A stretch of 64,000 nucleotides of DNA, taken from positions 163,146 through 227,145 of the forward strand of contig JACJWG010000007.1 of assembly GCA_020637235.1 (NCBI GenBank), read 5' to 3'. Both the position numbers and the translations under genes were made by a program. Each line of letters starts with the position of its first letter. Within the stretch, counting starts at the first letter, position 1. Below the pieces are notes generated by a model. That model ran no database searches and was not told the DNA's origin. It saw nothing but the letters and a program-made list of their open reading frames with translations. Below, piece by piece: positions 16,213 to 25,175 of the stretch. Origin of the DNA: Acidimicrobiaceae bacterium (GTDB lineage: Bacteria; Actinomycetota; Acidimicrobiia; Acidimicrobiales; Ilumatobacteraceae).

Positions 16213-17034
16213 ATGCAGGCACCTGGGGGAACCGACACAACGACCGAGCGTGGAGCGCACCCGAGGGTCGCGCTCGTCACCGGCGCCGCAGCGGGCATCG
16301 GGCGGGCGATCACCGATCGACTCGTGGCCGACGGCGCGCTCGTCATCGCCGGCGACATCGACGGCGACGGACTCGCTCGCCTGCAGCACGACCACGGCGA
16401 CCGGGTGATCACCCAACGGTGCGACGTCACCGACGAGGCGAGCGTCCAGGCACTCGCCGAGCTCGCGACCGCACGCGGCGGCCTCGACGCCGCCGTCGCC
16501 AACGCCGGCAAGGGCGCGTACTCGATGATCGTCGACCACGACCTCGGTGCGTGGCAGGAGATCGTCGACCTGTGCCTCACCGGCGTGTTCCTCACGGTGA
16601 AGCACGCCGGCCGGGTGATGAACGACGGCGGCAGCATCGTCAACATCGCGTCGCTCAACGCCATCCAGCCGGCCGAGGGCATGGCGGCGTACTGCACCGC
16701 GAAGGCGGGCGTCGCGATGTTCACCAAGGTGGCCGCGATGGAGCTCGGGCGTCGCCGCATCAGGGTGAACACCGTCGCCCCGGGACTGGTGCAGACCGCA
16801 GCGACCGGAGCGTTCTTCATGGTGCCCGGCGTGGTCGAGGAGTTCGTCGACAACACCACCGTCGGTCGCTTCGCACAGCCCGACGACATCGCCGACATGG
16901 TGGCGTTCCTGGTCGGGCCCGGGTCGACCTTCGTGTCCGCCGGGTTCTTCTCGGTCGACGGTGGGGCATCCACACGCCGCTACCCCGATCTGCCCGGGGC
17001 GTTCGAACGTCTGGCAGGTGCCACCGGTCCATGA
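16213..17034 (+). CDS. Short-chain dehydrogenase/reductase
   Basis: A 273-residue classical SDR. TGAAAGIGRAI near residue 22 binds NAD(P), NAGKGAYS is the NAG motif, and the active site reads NIASLNAIQPAEGMAAYCTAK with Ser, Tyr and Lys in place. TATGGT at 16198-16203 lies 9 nt before the ATG. Its stop overlaps the start of an MFS exporter by 4 nt (ATGA), so the two are coupled. The substrate is unknown; an alcohol, steroid or 3-hydroxyacyl compound is possible. Confidence 0.86.
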   Translation: MQAPGGTDTTTERGAHPRVALVTGAAAGIGRAITDRLVADGALVIAGDIDGDGLARLQHDHGDRVITQRCDVTDEASVQALAELATARGGLDAAVANAGKGAYSMIVDHDLGAWQEIVDLCLTGVFLTVKHAGRVMNDGGSIVNIASLNAIQPAEGMAAYCTAKAGVAMFTKVAAMELGRRRIRVNTVAPGLVQTAATGAFFMVPGVVEEFVDNTTVGRFAQPDDIADMVAFLVGPGSTFVSAGFFSVDGGASTRRYPDLPGAFERLAGATGP

Positions 17035-18320
17035 CGCACCCAGCCCCTCGGCTGACGCGCGACTACTGGCGGCTGTTCGCAGCGAGCGGCATCTCGAATC
17101 TCGGAGACGGCATCTTCCTCGCCGCGCTCCCGCTGCTGGCGGCGCGGTTGACCCGCAGCGAGATCGAGATCGCGCTCACTGCGGCGTTCAACGTGTTGCC
17201 CTGGCTGCTCTTCGCGCTCCCGGTCGGGGCGATCATCGACCGCTCCGACCGGCGGCGGGTGATGGTGCAGACCGACGTCGTTCGAGCCGGGGTGGTGGGC
17301 GCGCTCACCATCGTGGTGGCGCTCGGCCACACCGAGGTGTGGATGCTCTGGGTCCTCGCGTTCGTGCTCGGGACGGCGGAGGTGTTCTTCGACAGCGCGT
17401 CGCAGGCGATGCTCCCGGCCGTGGTGCCACCGCCGCTGCTCGCGAAGGCCAACGGTCGGAAGTGGTCGCTCGAGCTGGCCGCCAACACCTTCGTCGGAAC
17501 ACCCCTCGGCTCGGTGTTGTTCATCGTCGCGGTCGCGCTGCCGTTCGGCATCGACGCGTTCACGTTCGCGCTCGCCGCCCTGCTGGTCGCCGGCATCCGT
17601 GGCTCGTTCAACGCGTCCGTGGTCGACCGCCACCCCAGCGCGTCGATGTACAGCGAGATGCGCACCGGGATGCGCTGGCTGTGGCGCCAACCGTTGTTGC
17701 GATCGATCGCCCTCTCGCTCGCGCTCACCAACCTGGCGTTCCAGATGCCGCTCGCCGTGTTCGTCCTGTTCGCCCAGGACGTGCTCGGCGTGGGTGAGAC
17801 CGGATACGGCCTCCTGCTCGCCCTGATGGGCGTCGGGGCGATCATCGGCGGATTGCTCGGCGACCGCATCGTCGCCCGGGTCGGACAGACGATGTGCATC
17901 TACGGCTCGATCTCCACCTGGATCGTCACGATGCTCGCCGTGCCGCTCTATCCGCACGCCTGGTTCGTGGCGGTCGCCGTGACGATCGAAGCGATGGCCA
18001 CCACCGTGTGGAACGTGGTGACGGTGTCGCTGCGCCAGCAGATCATCCCGCCCGAACTGTTCGGACGGGTGAACGGCGTGTACCGCTGGGTGGCGTGGGG
18101 AACGCTCCCGCTCGGGGCGATCGCGGGTGGCCAACTGGCCGCTGGGTTCGGACTGAAGGCACCGTACGTGGGCGCCGGTGTGCTGATGGCCGTGGCACTG
18201 CTCACCCTGGTGCCGACGGTGCGGACGTCGACGATCGTGCGAGCGCTGTCGTCGAACCGGTGGGCCGCCAGCCAGGACGACACGCCGGTGGCCGGACGCG
18301 ACCCGCTCTTCGACGTGTGA
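17031..18320 (+). CDS. MFS transporter
   Basis: A 429-residue major-facilitator protein with about twelve membrane helices. The first-loop motif appears as GAIIDRSDRRRVMVQTD after helix 2, and a second-half copy as GGLLGDRIVARVGQ. The organisation resembles drug or macrolide efflux permeases (MFS_3/EntS group). Translation is coupled to the SDR by an ATGA overlap, so the pair may modify and export or import the same compound. The C-terminal 25 residues are hydrophilic and cytoplasmic. Confidence 0.87.
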   Translation: MTHPAPRLTRDYWRLFAASGISNLGDGIFLAALPLLAARLTRSEIEIALTAAFNVLPWLLFALPVGAIIDRSDRRRVMVQTDVVRAGVVGALTIVVALGHTEVWMLWVLAFVLGTAEVFFDSASQAMLPAVVPPPLLAKANGRKWSLELAANTFVGTPLGSVLFIVAVALPFGIDAFTFALAALLVAGIRGSFNASVVDRHPSASMYSEMRTGMRWLWRQPLLRSIALSLALTNLAFQMPLAVFVLFAQDVLGVGETGYGLLLALMGVGAIIGGLLGDRIVARVGQTMCIYGSISTWIVTMLAVPLYPHAWFVAVAVTIEAMATTVWNVVTVSLRQQIIPPELFGRVNGVYRWVAWGTLPLGAIAGGQLAAGFGLKAPYVGAGVLMAVALLTLVPTVRTSTIVRALSSNRWAASQDDTPVAGRDPLFDV

Positions 18321-18334
18321 CGGGTGCGGCGTCG

Positions 18335-19108
18335 TCAGCCGCCGCCACGCACGCCGGCACCGCCGTCGATCACGTAGGTGTCGCCGGTGATCCAGCTCGC
18401 CGCATCGCTCGCGAGGAACGTCACCAGGTTCGCGATGTCCTGCGGCTCGCCGAGCCGCTTCAGCGGCATCTGCGCGGCCAACCGGTCGCCGAAGTTCTCG
18501 ACGAGCACCGCGGCGAAGTCGGTCTGCACCAGGCCCGGCGCCACGCCGACGACGCGGGTGGGACCGAGCTCGTGCGCGAGCTGACGAGTGAGGTGGATGA
18601 GCGCGGCCTTCGTGAGGTTGTAGACGCCGAGCCCGAACTCGGTGCGCATGCCGCCGACGGAGGCGATGTTCACGATGACCCCGGGGCGGTCGCGCATCCC
18701 GGCCTCCCACACCCGCTGCGACCAGAACAGCGGCGCCTTCAGGTTCACCTGGAACGTCTTGTCGTACCGGGCGGGGTCGACGCCGAGCGTCGCCCCGTAG
18801 TACGGGTTGGTGGCGGCGTTGTTCACCAGCACGTCGATCGCCCCGAAGCGCGCCATGGTGGCGTCGACGCACGCTGTCGCCGCGTCGAGATCGCCGGCGT
18901 TCGCCGCGAACACCTCCACGTCGGTCGAGACGCCGGCGGCGGTACACGCGGCGTCGATCTCGGCCTTCGCCGCCTCGAGCGCATCTTGCTTGCGCGAGTT
19001 CAGCATCACCTTCGCGCCGCTGGTGGCGAACGTGGTCGCGATCGCCTTGCCGATGCCCTTCGACGCGCCGGTGACGAGCGCGACCTTCCCCTCCAACGAG
19101 ATCTGCAC
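18335..19108 (-). CDS. Short-chain dehydrogenase/reductase
   Basis: A 257-residue classical SDR with TGASKGIGKAI, NNAATNPYYG and the active site NIASVGGMRTEFGLGVYNLTK followed by PGLVQTDF. The C-terminal SWITGDTYVIDGGAG is typical of 3-oxoacyl-ACP reductase (FabG-like) or DHRS4-like members. The GTG start at 19108 is fixed by TAGGGT 7 nt upstream. It converges on the MFS gene. The substrate is unknown. Confidence 0.86.
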   Translation of the reverse strand: MQISLEGKVALVTGASKGIGKAIATTFATSGAKVMLNSRKQDALEAAKAEIDAACTAAGVSTDVEVFAANAGDLDAATACVDATMARFGAIDVLVNNAATNPYYGATLGVDPARYDKTFQVNLKAPLFWSQRVWEAGMRDRPGVIVNIASVGGMRTEFGLGVYNLTKAALIHLTRQLAHELGPTRVVGVAPGLVQTDFAAVLVENFGDRLAAQMPLKRLGEPQDIANLVTFLASDAASWITGDTYVIDGGAGVRGGG

Positions 19109-19140
19109 GTCGTCGACCCTAGCGAGCGACGGACACCGGA

Positions 19141-20442
19141 TCAGCGGTCGGCGTCGACCAGCTCGCCGTCGTCGGCGGTCTCTGGCTCGCGGGTGATCTC
19201 GACCCGCTTGATCCGGCGGCCCTCCATCTCGCGCACGGTGAACCGCCAGCCGTGACTCACGAGGTGCTCACCTTCGGTCGGCACGTGGCCGAGCGTGTTG
19301 AACACGAGACCCCCGAGGGTGTCCCAATCGTCGTCCGGCAGCTCGGTGTCGAGCACCTCGTCGAGCTCGTCGATCGCCACCCGCCCGTCGACCAGGTAGC
19401 TCCCGTCGGCCTGGTGGACGATCTCGGCGTCCTCCTCGTCGTACTCGTCGACGATGTCGCCGACGAGTTCCTCCAGGCAGTCCTCGAGCGTGATGAGGCC
19501 GGCGATCGCCCCGTACTCGTCGGCGACGATCGCGAGGTGGAACTTCTCGGCCTGCATCTCGCGCATGAGCCGGTTCAGCGGCTTGTGTTCGGGGACGAAC
19601 CGGACGGGGCGCACCAGATCGGTGACCGGTCGTGCGCCGCCGCCTTCGCGTTCGGTGCGCATCAGGTCCTTGGTGTAGGCGAGGCCGACGATGTCGTCGT
19701 CCTCGCCCGGGCCGAGCACCGGCATGCGGCTGTAGCCGTGTTCGATCGCGACGTCGAGCGCCTGGGTGACGGTGCTCAGGTACTCGACGGTCACCATGTC
19801 CGGGCGCGGCACCATCACCTCGCGCACCACGGTGTCGCCGAACTCGATGATGCTCTCGATGAGCTCGCGCTCTTCGTGTTCCACCACGCCTTCCTCGGCC
19901 GCCGTCTCGACGATGCCGAGCAACTCCTGCTCGTTGACGAAGGGTCCCTTGTCGAGCCCCTTGCCCTTCACGATCATGTTCGTGAGACCGATCAGCCCGC
20001 GCGACACCCATCGCAGCAACGGGAACCGCACGAGCGCGCTCACCGGTCGGGCGGCGAGCTTGGCGGCCTGTTCGGGATAGATGACCGCGTAGGTCTTCGG
20101 CACCGCCTCGGCGAGCACGAAGAACACGATGACGTTGAGCACCACACCGATCGCGACGCCGGCCCCGCCGAACAGACGGTTGGCGACGATACCGGTGAGG
20201 GTGGCCTGCACCGTCTGGCAGATGTTCACCGTCAGCAGCAGCGGGTTCACCCACCGCTCCGGCTCGCTCACCAACCACAGCAGCGACCTGCCCGACTTGT
20301 TGCCCGAATCGGCGAGGCTCTGGGCGCGGTGCTTGCTGATGCGCGACAGCCCCATCTCCGCCACGGCGAGGAACACCAGCACCAACAACAGCAGTCCGAT
20401 GGCGACGAGCATCCAGACGTCGGCGGTGGACAGTGCGATCAC
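19141..20442 (-). CDS. CNNM/CorC-HlyC family membrane protein
   Basis: A 433-residue protein with an N-terminal DUF21 transmembrane domain of about four helices, two CBS domains in the middle (around PRPDMVTVEYLSTVTQALDVA and VRFVPEHKPLNRLMREM) and a C-terminal CorC_HlyC domain (DGSYLVDGRVAIDELDEVL). Such proteins are implicated in Mg2+ or Co2+ efflux, sensing cation or nucleotide state through CBS. The GTG start overlaps the ybeY stop (GTGA), making this the third gene of a phoH-ybeY-corC operon. Confidence 0.9.
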   Translation of the reverse strand: MIALSTADVWMLVAIGLLLLVLVFLAVAEMGLSRISKHRAQSLADSGNKSGRSLLWLVSEPERWVNPLLLTVNICQTVQATLTGIVANRLFGGAGVAIGVVLNVIVFFVLAEAVPKTYAVIYPEQAAKLAARPVSALVRFPLLRWVSRGLIGLTNMIVKGKGLDKGPFVNEQELLGIVETAAEEGVVEHEERELIESIIEFGDTVVREVMVPRPDMVTVEYLSTVTQALDVAIEHGYSRMPVLGPGEDDDIVGLAYTKDLMRTEREGGGARPVTDLVRPVRFVPEHKPLNRLMREMQAEKFHLAIVADEYGAIAGLITLEDCLEELVGDIVDEYDEEDAEIVHQADGSYLVDGRVAIDELDEVLDTELPDDDWDTLGGLVFNTLGHVPTEGEHLVSHGWRFTVREMEGRRIKRVEITREPETADDGELVDADR

Positions 20443-21044
20443 GAATCGTGCTCCTGACGGAAGCCGGCGGGCGCCGCGCCGTGCCAGTGGTGCGCCTCGA
20501 GGAGGGCGAGCTCCCGAGCTCGCATCTCGGCCGCCTCGTCGGCCTCGGCGTGATCGCGCCCGAGCACGTGCAAGATGCCGTGCACCAGCAGCAACGCCAG
20601 TTCGTCGTCGAGCGTGCCCGCGTGCGCAGGTGCCTGCTCGGCCGCGACGGAGGGACAGATGACCACGTCACCGAGCAGCAACGGCAGGTCACCGGGATCG
20701 ATCGGGGCGCGATCGGGCCCGCGGGTCGCACCCGTGGCGAACACCACCTGGGTCACGTCGTGGGCGTCGATCGGGAACGCGAGCACGTCGGTCGGACCGG
20801 ACTTGCCCATGTGCTCGGCGTTGAGCTCGGCCATCTCGTTCGCCGCGACGTAGAGCACGGAGAGCTCGGCCAGGCCGCGCACTCCCTCGTCGCGCAGCAC
20901 GTCGAGCGCGAGCCGCTGCCATCGATCGAGATCGAGCGGGACGTCGGACTGTTCGTCCGCGCAGAACACCTCGGGGTCGCCGTCGCCGCCCACGCGGGCG
21001 CGTCCGGCGAGTCGAGGTCGACCGGGATCGGCCGGATCAGCCAC
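20439..21044 (-). CDS. ybeY: YbeY, rRNA maturation endoribonuclease
   Basis: A zinc-dependent endoribonuclease for 16S rRNA 3'-end maturation and ribosome quality control. The signature HGILHVLGRDH sits at about 155-165 with the three Zn-binding His, and SGPTDVLAFP is the second conserved block. At 201 residues it is longer than the usual 150-160: about 25 N-terminal residues may not be translated, and there is an insert around 100-120. The GTG at 21044 overlaps the phoH end by 8 nt. Gene order phoH-ybeY-corC is widely conserved. Confidence 0.92.
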   Translation of the reverse strand: MADPADPGRPRLAGRARVGGDGDPEVFCADEQSDVPLDLDRWQRLALDVLRDEGVRGLAELSVLYVAANEMAELNAEHMGKSGPTDVLAFPIDAHDVTQVVFATGATRGPDRAPIDPGDLPLLLGDVVICPSVAAEQAPAHAGTLDDELALLLVHGILHVLGRDHAEADEAAEMRARELALLEAHHWHGAAPAGFRQEHDS

Positions 21045-21996
21045 GGCGTTCGCTCGATCGCTCGTACGCCGCGACGATGTCGGCGACGATGCGGTGGCGC
21101 ACGACGTCGCCGGCGCCCAGATGCACGAAGGTGAGCCCCTCGATCCCCTGCAGCGTGCGCTCGAGCCCGAGCAGCCCCGAACGCCCGTCGGGCACGTCGA
21201 TCTGGGTGGTGTCGCCGGTGACGACGACCTTCGAGCCGAACCCGATGCGGGTGAGGAACATCTTCATCTGCTCGGGCGTTGCGTTCTGCGCCTCGTCGAG
21301 GATGATGAAACTGTGGTTGAGGGTGCGCCCCCGCATGAAGGCGAGCGGCGCCACTTCGACCGCCTGACGCTCGAGCAGCTTCTGCGCCCCTTCGGTGTCG
21401 ACCATGTCGTAGAGCGCGTCGTACAGCGGCCGCAGGTACGGGTCGATCTTGGCCATGAGGTCGCCCGGCAGGAAGCCGAGTCGCTCCCCCGCCTCGACCG
21501 CCGGGCGGGTGAGGATGATCCGTTGCACCTGCTTGGTCTGCAACGCCTGCACCGCCATCGCGACGGCCAACCAGCTCTTGCCCGTGCCCGCGGGTCCGAG
21601 ACCGAACGTGATGACGTGCTCGCGGATGGCGTCGATGTACTTCTTCTGACCAGCGGTCTTGGGCCGGATCGGGCGGCCCTTCGCACCGCGCATGATGTCG
21701 TCGCTCAGCACGGCGCTCGGACGCTCGTCGTGGTGCACCATGTCGATCGCACGGCCGAGGACGGCCTCGTCGAGGTGCTGGCCGCGCTGGAGCAACATCA
21801 CCAACTCCTCGACGAGCCGGCCGGCGCGCTCGGCGTCGGCACCCTCGAGGTGCACCTCGTTGCCGCGCACCATGATGCTGGCCTGCGGGAAGGCCTGCTC
21901 GATCTGGCGGAGGAACACGTCGCGCGGACCGCACAGGGCCGGCATCACGTGCGGGCCCGGGACGACCACCGTGTAGGCAGCGGCGGTCGACGTCAT
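21037..21996 (-). CDS. phoH: PhoH-family ATPase (PhoL type)
   Basis: A 319-residue ATPase. Walker A is GPAGTGKS at 134-141 and Walker B is FIILDEAQN near 230. The C-terminal VVTGDTTQIDVP gives the helicase-like motif III. It is thought to work with YbeY in RNA handling. The ATG at 21996 overlaps the stop of a 10-codon leader ORF (ATGA), so translation is probably coupled to it. Downstream ybeY overlaps by 8 nt. Confidence 0.92.
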   Translation of the reverse strand: MTSTAAAYTVVVPGPHVMPALCGPRDVFLRQIEQAFPQASIMVRGNEVHLEGADAERAGRLVEELVMLLQRGQHLDEAVLGRAIDMVHHDERPSAVLSDDIMRGAKGRPIRPKTAGQKKYIDAIREHVITFGLGPAGTGKSWLAVAMAVQALQTKQVQRIILTRPAVEAGERLGFLPGDLMAKIDPYLRPLYDALYDMVDTEGAQKLLERQAVEVAPLAFMRGRTLNHSFIILDEAQNATPEQMKMFLTRIGFGSKVVVTGDTTQIDVPDGRSGLLGLERTLQGIEGLTFVHLGAGDVVRHRIVADIVAAYERSSERRG

Positions 21997-22025
21997 GCGC
22001 AGCCGAGGGCAGCAGTGGGACTCAT
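21993..22025 (-). CDS. Putative 10-residue leader peptide of phoH
   Basis: ATG AGT CCC ACT GCT GCC CTC GGC TGC GCA TGA encodes MSPTAALGCA, and its TGA overlaps the phoH ATG. TACCCT (22035-22040) lies 9 nt before the leader ATG, so the leader would be at or near the very 5' end of the mRNA. This suggests that ribosomes load on the leader and re-initiate on phoH. It could instead be a chance ORF with phoH using its own start. Confidence 0.45.
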   Translation of the reverse strand: MSPTAALGCA

Positions 22026-22075
22026 GTCGCGACCAGGGTAGCGAATCCGGCGGAGCACACCGACGAACCGACGCA

Positions 22076-22696
22076 TCACACCTGGTCGGGTGCCTCGGGT
22101 GGGCCGGCGATCGCCGTGACACCGCCGACACCGCCGACACCGCCGACACCGCCGTCCGTGCGGCTCGCGCCGGCGAAGTCGGCGACCCAGGTGTGCTCGT
22201 GCTCGGTCGCGACCACCTCCGTGCCGGGCGCCACCATCGCGGCGAGCCGGCGGACGAGCTCCACGGCGGTCGCGTCGTCGGTCGCCACGGGGACGGCCGC
22301 ACCGTCGCTCGCGTCGAACACGAGCAGCGCCCCCTCTGCCGCCTCGGCGGCGAAGGCGTCGCGAGCCAGCCGCACGAGCGCCCCCGAGCCCAGGTGCGCA
22401 GGATGCGACACCACCCAGCGCAGGTGGTGCACCACGTCGCCGGGCACCGGCACACCGTGCGGACCCGCACCGGTCTCGATCAGCGCCGCGGCGATCGGCG
22501 CGGTGTCCGCCCACACCACCCACACCCGGCTCGTCGTCCGGAGCAGCTGCTCGTCGAAGTCGGCGCGTGCCACCTCGGTGCGCAGCAGCCGACCGCGGCC
22601 GGTCGACGGCGCGGCGCCGGTGGCGATCGCGAACAGCGACCAGAGCTGGTCGCGCACGCGCCGGTCGGTGACACCGTGGTGCCGAGTGACGAACAT
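22076..22696 (-). CDS. Hypothetical protein with C-terminal GGV repeats
   Basis: A 206-residue protein I do not recognise. It is Ala/Val/Arg-rich with mixed alpha/beta propensity and has some feel of a GNAT fold (WVVWADTAPIAAALIETG; GALVRLARDAF), but the acetyl-CoA loop is not clear. Near the C-terminus four GGV units are encoded by a 9-bp tandem repeat (acaccgccg, about 22119-22156). The ATG at 22696 was taken. It ends 51 nt before the phoH leader on the same strand. Confidence 0.6.
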   Translation of the reverse strand: MFVTRHHGVTDRRVRDQLWSLFAIATGAAPSTGRGRLLRTEVARADFDEQLLRTTSRVWVVWADTAPIAAALIETGAGPHGVPVPGDVVHHLRWVVSHPAHLGSGALVRLARDAFAAEAAEGALLVFDASDGAAVPVATDDATAVELVRRLAAMVAPGTEVVATEHEHTWVADFAGASRTDGGVGGVGGVGGVTAIAGPPEAPDQV

Positions 22697-22879
22697 CCCA
22701 GCGTCACTCTCACCGACCTCGCCCCGATCGTCAAGAACTCGTCAAGCCGTTCGCGCGTTGGGTGCGGATGGACCCACTGCTTGCGTTCCGCCTGGTCACT
22801 GCGTACGATGAGCGCCGGTACAGGCGGGCGGACGGGATCGACAGGCGGACCCGGGACGGTCGCGAATCGTGAGGCCCGT

Positions 22880-25168
22880 GTGCGTATCACCTCGAACCGA
22901 CTGATCTGGTCGTCCCTGGTGATCACCGCCGTCCTGGCCGCATCGATCGCGCTGCTCTCCGCCTCCGCTGCGCACACCGCGTCGTTCGTGGCTGCGTGCG
23001 TGGTGCCCGTCGTCGCCACCGCTGCCCGTCGCCGGACCACGCTGTCGTGGCCGACGATCGCCCTCGTCGCCGGTGTGGCGTGGGCGATCGGGCTCGGTCG
23101 GCTGATCGAGGGCCGCACGCTCCCGGACACGAGCGTGACCGGACCGGCGCTCGAGCTGATCGGCTTCGCGACCATCGCCGGCGCGCTCGGGGTGTTCACC
23201 CGGCGGCGTCGCGGGATCCACGCGAGCGGCGTACTCGCCGATGCGCTGATCGTCGGCCTCGGCACGTGGCTGATCGCCTGGGTGACGATCGTCGAGCCGA
23301 TGCTCGGCGACGACGGCCGGTGGCCGGTGATCACCGGCCTGGTCGACGGTCTCACCCACCCCACCGGTGCCGTGGCGCTGTTCCTCGTGGCCGTCTATCT
23401 CTTCACCGAGGGGACGGCGAACGTCTCGGTGCGGCTCGTCGGGGCCGGCCTCGGCACCTTGCTCGCCGCACACGTGCTTTCGTCGCTCGCGATGGCCGGT
23501 CAGTTCGGCGCCGCCGCACCGCGGATCGCCGACGCCGTGTTCGTCGTGGCCTGCGCGGTCGTCGCCGTGGCGTTCACCCACCCGTCGATGGCCACGGTCG
23601 AACAGGGGCGCTCGTCGAGCAGCGCTCCTCGCCTGCTCGGCCGACTGGTGCTCACCACGTCGGCACTCGTGCTGCCGGTCATCGTGCTCGCGGCGTCCGG
23701 GCCCGACGACACCACCGACCGGATCGTGCGTTCGTTGTCGGCCACCGTGCTCGCCGGCGCCGTGACCGTGCGGGTCGTCTGGTCGGTGCGGGCCAACAGC
23801 AGCGCACAGGCCGAGCTGCTGCGTGCGGCGCAGACCGACCCGCTCACCGGGCTCCCGAACCGAGTCCTGCTGCTCGACCGGATCTCGAGCTACGTCCACG
23901 AGTCGTGGCGAGCCGATCGCGAGCCCACGCTCTACTTCGTCGACCTCGACAGGTTCAAGAACATCAACGACTCGCTCGGTCACTCGGCCGGCGACGAGGT
24001 GCTGCGGATCGTCGCCGAACGTCTGGTCTCCGCCGCGCCGACCGAGGCGATGGTGGCCCGCCTGTCGGGCGACGAGTACGTGGTGCTCGACCCGACCACA
24101 CGATCGCTGGCCGCGGCGTCCGCCCTCGCCGAGCGCCTGCTCGCGGTCTTCCGCGAGCCGATCGCGCTCGCCCAGGGTGACGTCTTCGTGACGGCGTCGA
24201 TCGGTGTGTCGTCGATCGACTCGATGGCTGCCAAGCCCGAGGACGTCCTGCGTCACGCCGACACCGCGATGTACCGGGCGAAGGACTCGGGCCGCAACTG
24301 CATGGCGTTCTACGACGAGTCGATGCACGAACGCATCGCCCATCGACTCGCCGTCGAGACCGCGTTGTACCGAGCCCTCGATCGTCACGAGTTGCGCCTG
24401 TTCCACCAGCCGATCCTCGACCTCGAGACCGGCGAGGTGGTGGGCTTCGAGGCACTCATGCGCTGGCAGCAGAGTGACGGCACGATCGTGTCGCCCGCCG
24501 AGTTCATCCCGATCGCCGAGGAGACCGGCACGATCGTGCCGATCGGCGCATGGGCGTTGCTCGAGGCGCTCACCCAGCTGCGCCGCTGGATCGACGACGG
24601 CGTGTGCAGCCCGCAGGCGACGATGTCGGTGAACGTGTCGCCCCGGCAGCTGGCCGACCCCGGCCTGCCGTCGGTGGTGAGCGAAGCGTTGTCCCGCTCG
24701 GGTATGGATGCGAGCCACCTCTGGATCGAGATCACCGAGAGCGTCATGATCAGCGAGCCCACGCTGGCGCTCGCATCGCTGCAGAAGATGAAGGCGCTCG
24801 GCGTCCGCGTCGCGCTCGACGACTTCGGCACCGGCTATTCGTCGCTGTCGTTGTTGCAGCGCTTCCCGCTGCAGCGGATCAAGATCGACCGTGCGTTCGT
24901 GCAGGGCGTGGCCGACAATCCGAGCGACCGTGCGCTGGTGCGGACGATCGTCGCGATGGGCCAGTCGCTCGGCCTCGACATGGTGGCCGAGGGTGTCGAG
25001 AGCCTCCATCAGATCCAGGTGCTGCACGAGCTCGGCTGCCGCAAGGCACAGGGCTACCTGATCAGCCATCCGGTCCCGGCCGACGCGATGCGCTCGACGG
25101 TGAGCGCCCTGGAGCGCATCGGCCGATTCCCGCTGCTCCGCGGCGACCACCGCGCGGGCCAGCTCTGA
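22880..25168 (+). CDS. Membrane GGDEF-EAL cyclic-di-GMP protein
   Basis: A protein of about 762 residues. The first 290 form a membrane domain of about eight helices. A GGDEF domain follows with DPLTGLPNR and the catalytic loop RLSGDEY (about 395), i.e. SGDEY instead of GGDEF and no RxxD inhibitory site upstream. The EAL domain is intact: GFEALMRW (about 523), ITESVM, DDFGTGYSSL and VAEGVES. Phosphodiesterase activity is therefore likely; cyclase activity is uncertain. The GTG at 22880 is chosen for GTGAGG 5 nt upstream; ATG at 22808 is an alternative. Confidence 0.88.
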   Translation: MRITSNRLIWSSLVITAVLAASIALLSASAAHTASFVAACVVPVVATAARRRTTLSWPTIALVAGVAWAIGLGRLIEGRTLPDTSVTGPALELIGFATIAGALGVFTRRRRGIHASGVLADALIVGLGTWLIAWVTIVEPMLGDDGRWPVITGLVDGLTHPTGAVALFLVAVYLFTEGTANVSVRLVGAGLGTLLAAHVLSSLAMAGQFGAAAPRIADAVFVVACAVVAVAFTHPSMATVEQGRSSSSAPRLLGRLVLTTSALVLPVIVLAASGPDDTTDRIVRSLSATVLAGAVTVRVVWSVRANSSAQAELLRAAQTDPLTGLPNRVLLLDRISSYVHESWRADREPTLYFVDLDRFKNINDSLGHSAGDEVLRIVAERLVSAAPTEAMVARLSGDEYVVLDPTTRSLAAASALAERLLAVFREPIALAQGDVFVTASIGVSSIDSMAAKPEDVLRHADTAMYRAKDSGRNCMAFYDESMHERIAHRLAVETALYRALDRHELRLFHQPILDLETGEVVGFEALMRWQQSDGTIVSPAEFIPIAEETGTIVPIGAWALLEALTQLRRWIDDGVCSPQATMSVNVSPRQLADPGLPSVVSEALSRSGMDASHLWIEITESVMISEPTLALASLQKMKALGVRVALDDFGTGYSSLSLLQRFPLQRIKIDRAFVQGVADNPSDRALVRTIVAMGQSLGLDMVAEGVESLHQIQVLHELGCRKAQGYLISHPVPADAMRSTVSALERIGRFPLLRGDHRAGQL

Positions 25169-25175
25169 TCGACGG

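Noticed and set aside
21995..22879. N-terminal extension of the GGDEF-EAL protein
   Set aside because: It is antisense to the hypothetical gene at 22076-22696 and lacks hydrophobic or domain content; a ribosome site precedes 22880.
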